Assembly (NCBI GenBank): GCA_016868515.1
Contig: VGGM01000032.1
Span: forward strand, 1 to 9,343
Length of the DNA: 9,343 nucleotides
From: Bacteroidota bacterium
Lineage (GTDB): Bacteria > Bacteroidota > Bacteroidia > Bacteroidales > VadinHA17
Direction: 5' to 3'
Part shown: positions 8,174 to 9,343 of the stretch, piece by piece
How positions within the stretch are numbered: position 1 is the first letter of the stretch
How the letters are laid out: every line of letters starts with the position of its first letter
Program-made: the position numbers and the translations under genes
The notes under the pieces: generated by a model
Databases searched by the model: none
Seen by the model: the letters and a program-made list of their open reading frames with translations, nothing else
Told to the model about the DNA's origin: nothing

Positions 8174-8530
8174 ATGGAAGAGATAAAAACATATACCGAA
8201 CCCGAACGAAACTGGGCAATGTTCTGTCATCTTTCAGCCTTTGCAGGCTATTTTTTTCCCTTTGGAGGTATTATTGGTCCTCTGATATGCTGGCTTTCAA
8301 GGAAGGATGATTCGGAGTGGATCGACCGGAACGGCAAGGCTAGCCTTAACTTCCAGATTTCAATAGCACTCTACACCCTTCTTTGTATCCCCATGGTGTT
8401 TCTGGTCATTGGGATTGCCTTTATCGTTATACTGGCCATCCTCGAACTTATCTTCGTAATAATTGCTTCGATAAACGCCGCCCAGGGGAGGGAATTCAGG
8501 TATCCCCTGAGTATTCCGTTTATTCAGTAA
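8174..8530 (+). CDS. Small membrane protein, DUF4870/Tic20-like
   Basis: A 118-residue inner-membrane protein with three predicted membrane segments (about 18-41, 62-80 and 82-103). It opens with ERNWAMFCHLSAFAGYFFPFGGIIGPLICWLSRKDDS and has a central DRNGKASLNFQIS, the pattern of DUF4870 (usually HGKEALNFQ). The molecular role of this family is not established. The frame stays open to 8111, but that start would lie inside the preceding gene and add a non-conserved extension, so ATG 8174 is preferred. TATTTTTA at 8164-8171 is one base from the -7 consensus but too close to the ATG to be convincing. The 49-base gap leaves open whether it shares the upstream operon. Confidence 0.85.
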   Translation: MEEIKTYTEPERNWAMFCHLSAFAGYFFPFGGIIGPLICWLSRKDDSEWIDRNGKASLNFQISIALYTLLCIPMVFLVIGIAFIVILAILELIFVIIASINAAQGREFRYPLSIPFIQ

Positions 8531-8542
8531 CAACAGGAGGCT

Positions 8543-8567
8543 CACCTCAGGGAATGTGATTCCGGTG
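8543..8567 (+). terminator. Weak hairpin after the DUF4870 gene
   Basis: CACC (8543-8546) pairs with GGTG (8564-8567) and GGAAT (8551-8555) with ATTCC (8559-8563), with a one-sided TCAG bulge. The nearest T-run (8582-8586) is about 15 bases further on, so intrinsic termination is doubtful. Confidence 0.22.
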
Positions 8568-8627
8568 GGTTGATCTGCTTATTTTTCGGTTTACACCATT
8601 TCGCGAAAAAAAGCCGTCGCGTGGTTG

Positions 8628-8681
8628 CCCATTTACGGGAATTATTGTAAATTTCATATCTGTTTAAACCCGTTTACGGAA
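8628..8681 (+). repeat. Pair of CCCRTTTACGG boxes upstream of ppk2
   Basis: CCCATTTACGGGAA (8628-8641) and CCCGTTTACGGAAA (8669-8682) are 41 bases apart start to start and differ at two of 14 positions. The second contains the perfect inverted repeat CCGT-TT-ACGG. The spacing is close to four helical turns, as expected for paired operator sites. A separate 10-bp palindrome TTTCGCGAAA lies at 8599-8608. No regulator is identified. Confidence 0.35.
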
Positions 8682-8706
8682 AAGAGTAACCTAATACTAC
8701 CAGGCC

Positions 8707-9343
8707 ATGACCAAAGTGAGATCAAACGTCAAGAAAGAAGAGAAGTACGACCGGTCGACACTATATCACGACATCAGGGTTGAGAAAGAGAAGCGGCTTT
8801 CGAAGGAGTTTTATTTCGATGAGCTTCTGAAATATGAGATTGAACTGGTAAAACTCCAGGAGTGGGTAAAGGAGAAGAAGCTTAAAGTAGTTGTGATTTT
8901 TGAGGGCCGCGATGCGGCCGGAAAGGGAGGAGCCATAAAAACCATTTCTGGCTGCATGAATCCAAGGATATGCAGGGTTGTCGCTCTGGGAACACCTACA
9001 GAGCGTGAAAAGACACAATGGTACTTCCAGCGTTATGTGCAGCATCTTCCGGCAGGCGGGGAGATTGTATTATTCGACAGGAGCTGGTATAACAGGGCGG
9101 GGGTTGAACATGTAATGGGCTTCTGCACAAACGAGGAGTACGAAGAGTATCTCAGGTCGTGCCCTGAATTTGAAAGGATGCTTATCAGATCGGGAATAAT
9201 TCTGATAAAGTACTGGTTTTCTGTTAGTGACGCCGAACAGGAGAAGCGTTTCCATGAGAGGATCAATGATCCCACAAAAACCTGGAAAATAAGTCCGATG
9301 GATATTGAGTCGCGTGACAGGTGGGTTGAGTATTCAATGGCCA
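8707..9343 (+). CDS. ppk2: Polyphosphate kinase 2 (partial, runs off the window)
   Basis: PPK2 enzymes transfer phosphate between polyphosphate and nucleoside di- or monophosphates in the cytosol. The 212 residues present include the Walker A motif GRDAAGKGG (67-75), Walker B in VLFDRSWYNRAGVE (121-134, Asp124), the conserved VALGTPTEREKTQWYFQRY (92-110), MGFCTNEEY, and the lid region KRFHERINDPTKTWKISPMD (180-199). A charged N-terminal extension of about 35 residues precedes the core. RSWYNRAGVE and MGFC are typical of class I, which favours making ATP or GTP from ADP or GDP; the class call is by resemblance. The frame is open to the window edge, so the last part of the domain is missing. 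ATG 8707 is the first start in the frame; no clear ribosome site or promoter is seen. The 176-base gap upstream carries repeated boxes that might control it. Confidence 0.93.
   Translation, partial: MTKVRSNVKKEEKYDRSTLYHDIRVEKEKRLSKEFYFDELLKYEIELVKLQEWVKEKKLKVVVIFEGRDAAGKGGAIKTISGCMNPRICRVVALGTPTEREKTQWYFQRYVQHLPAGGEIVLFDRSWYNRAGVEHVMGFCTNEEYEEYLRSCPEFERMLIRSGIILIKYWFSVSDAEQEKRFHERINDPTKTWKISPMDIESRDRWVEYSMA

Overview
The window looks like a Bacteroidota chromosome segment, probably Bacteroidales. The enolase and the UbiD-like decarboxylase have the sequence style of that phylum. Several starts are preceded by the Bacteroidota sigma element TAnnTTTG rather than a -35/-10 pair. Two adjacent exported proteins and a SpoIIE-type phosphatase with an 'NITDSLLYAKKIQEALIP' linker also fit. 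There is no phage, transposase, CRISPR array, tRNA or rRNA gene. The assignment rests on sequence style only.

Layout: (1) 51-1328, enolase. (2) 1329-2145, an 817-base gap with no credible protein gene. From about 1515 to 2070 it reads as a large, highly structured RNA. A good Bacteroidota promoter precedes it, it is dense in GNRA and UNCG tetraloop hairpins, and it ends in a 14-bp terminator-like hairpin. I could not match it to RNase P RNA, tmRNA, SRP RNA or a group II intron, and it is the main point of interest. (3) 2146-5020, a UbiD-family decarboxylase overlapping a membrane-anchored PP2C/SpoIIE phosphatase. (4) 5028-6368 on the minus strand, convergent and 7 bases away, a membrane protein with a degenerate histidine-kinase core and an intact receiver domain. 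(5) 6518-8124, two exported proteins of unknown function in a tight operon, the first with a striking tyrosine-rich tract. (6) 8174-8530, a small DUF4870-type membrane protein. (7) 8707 to the window end, the first 212 residues of a PPK2 polyphosphate kinase.

Functional links: enolase (glycolysis), UbiD (prenyl-FMN decarboxylation, possibly quinone-related) and PPK2 (polyphosphate/nucleotide balance) are housekeeping-type functions that do not form one pathway. The phosphatase and the receiver protein are both signalling parts and could belong to one circuit, but only proximity supports this. The RNA could be a free-standing gene or a long attenuator-like leader of the ubiD-phosphatase operon. 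An 11-nt repeat of the terminator's 5' arm inside the RNA makes the second model testable.
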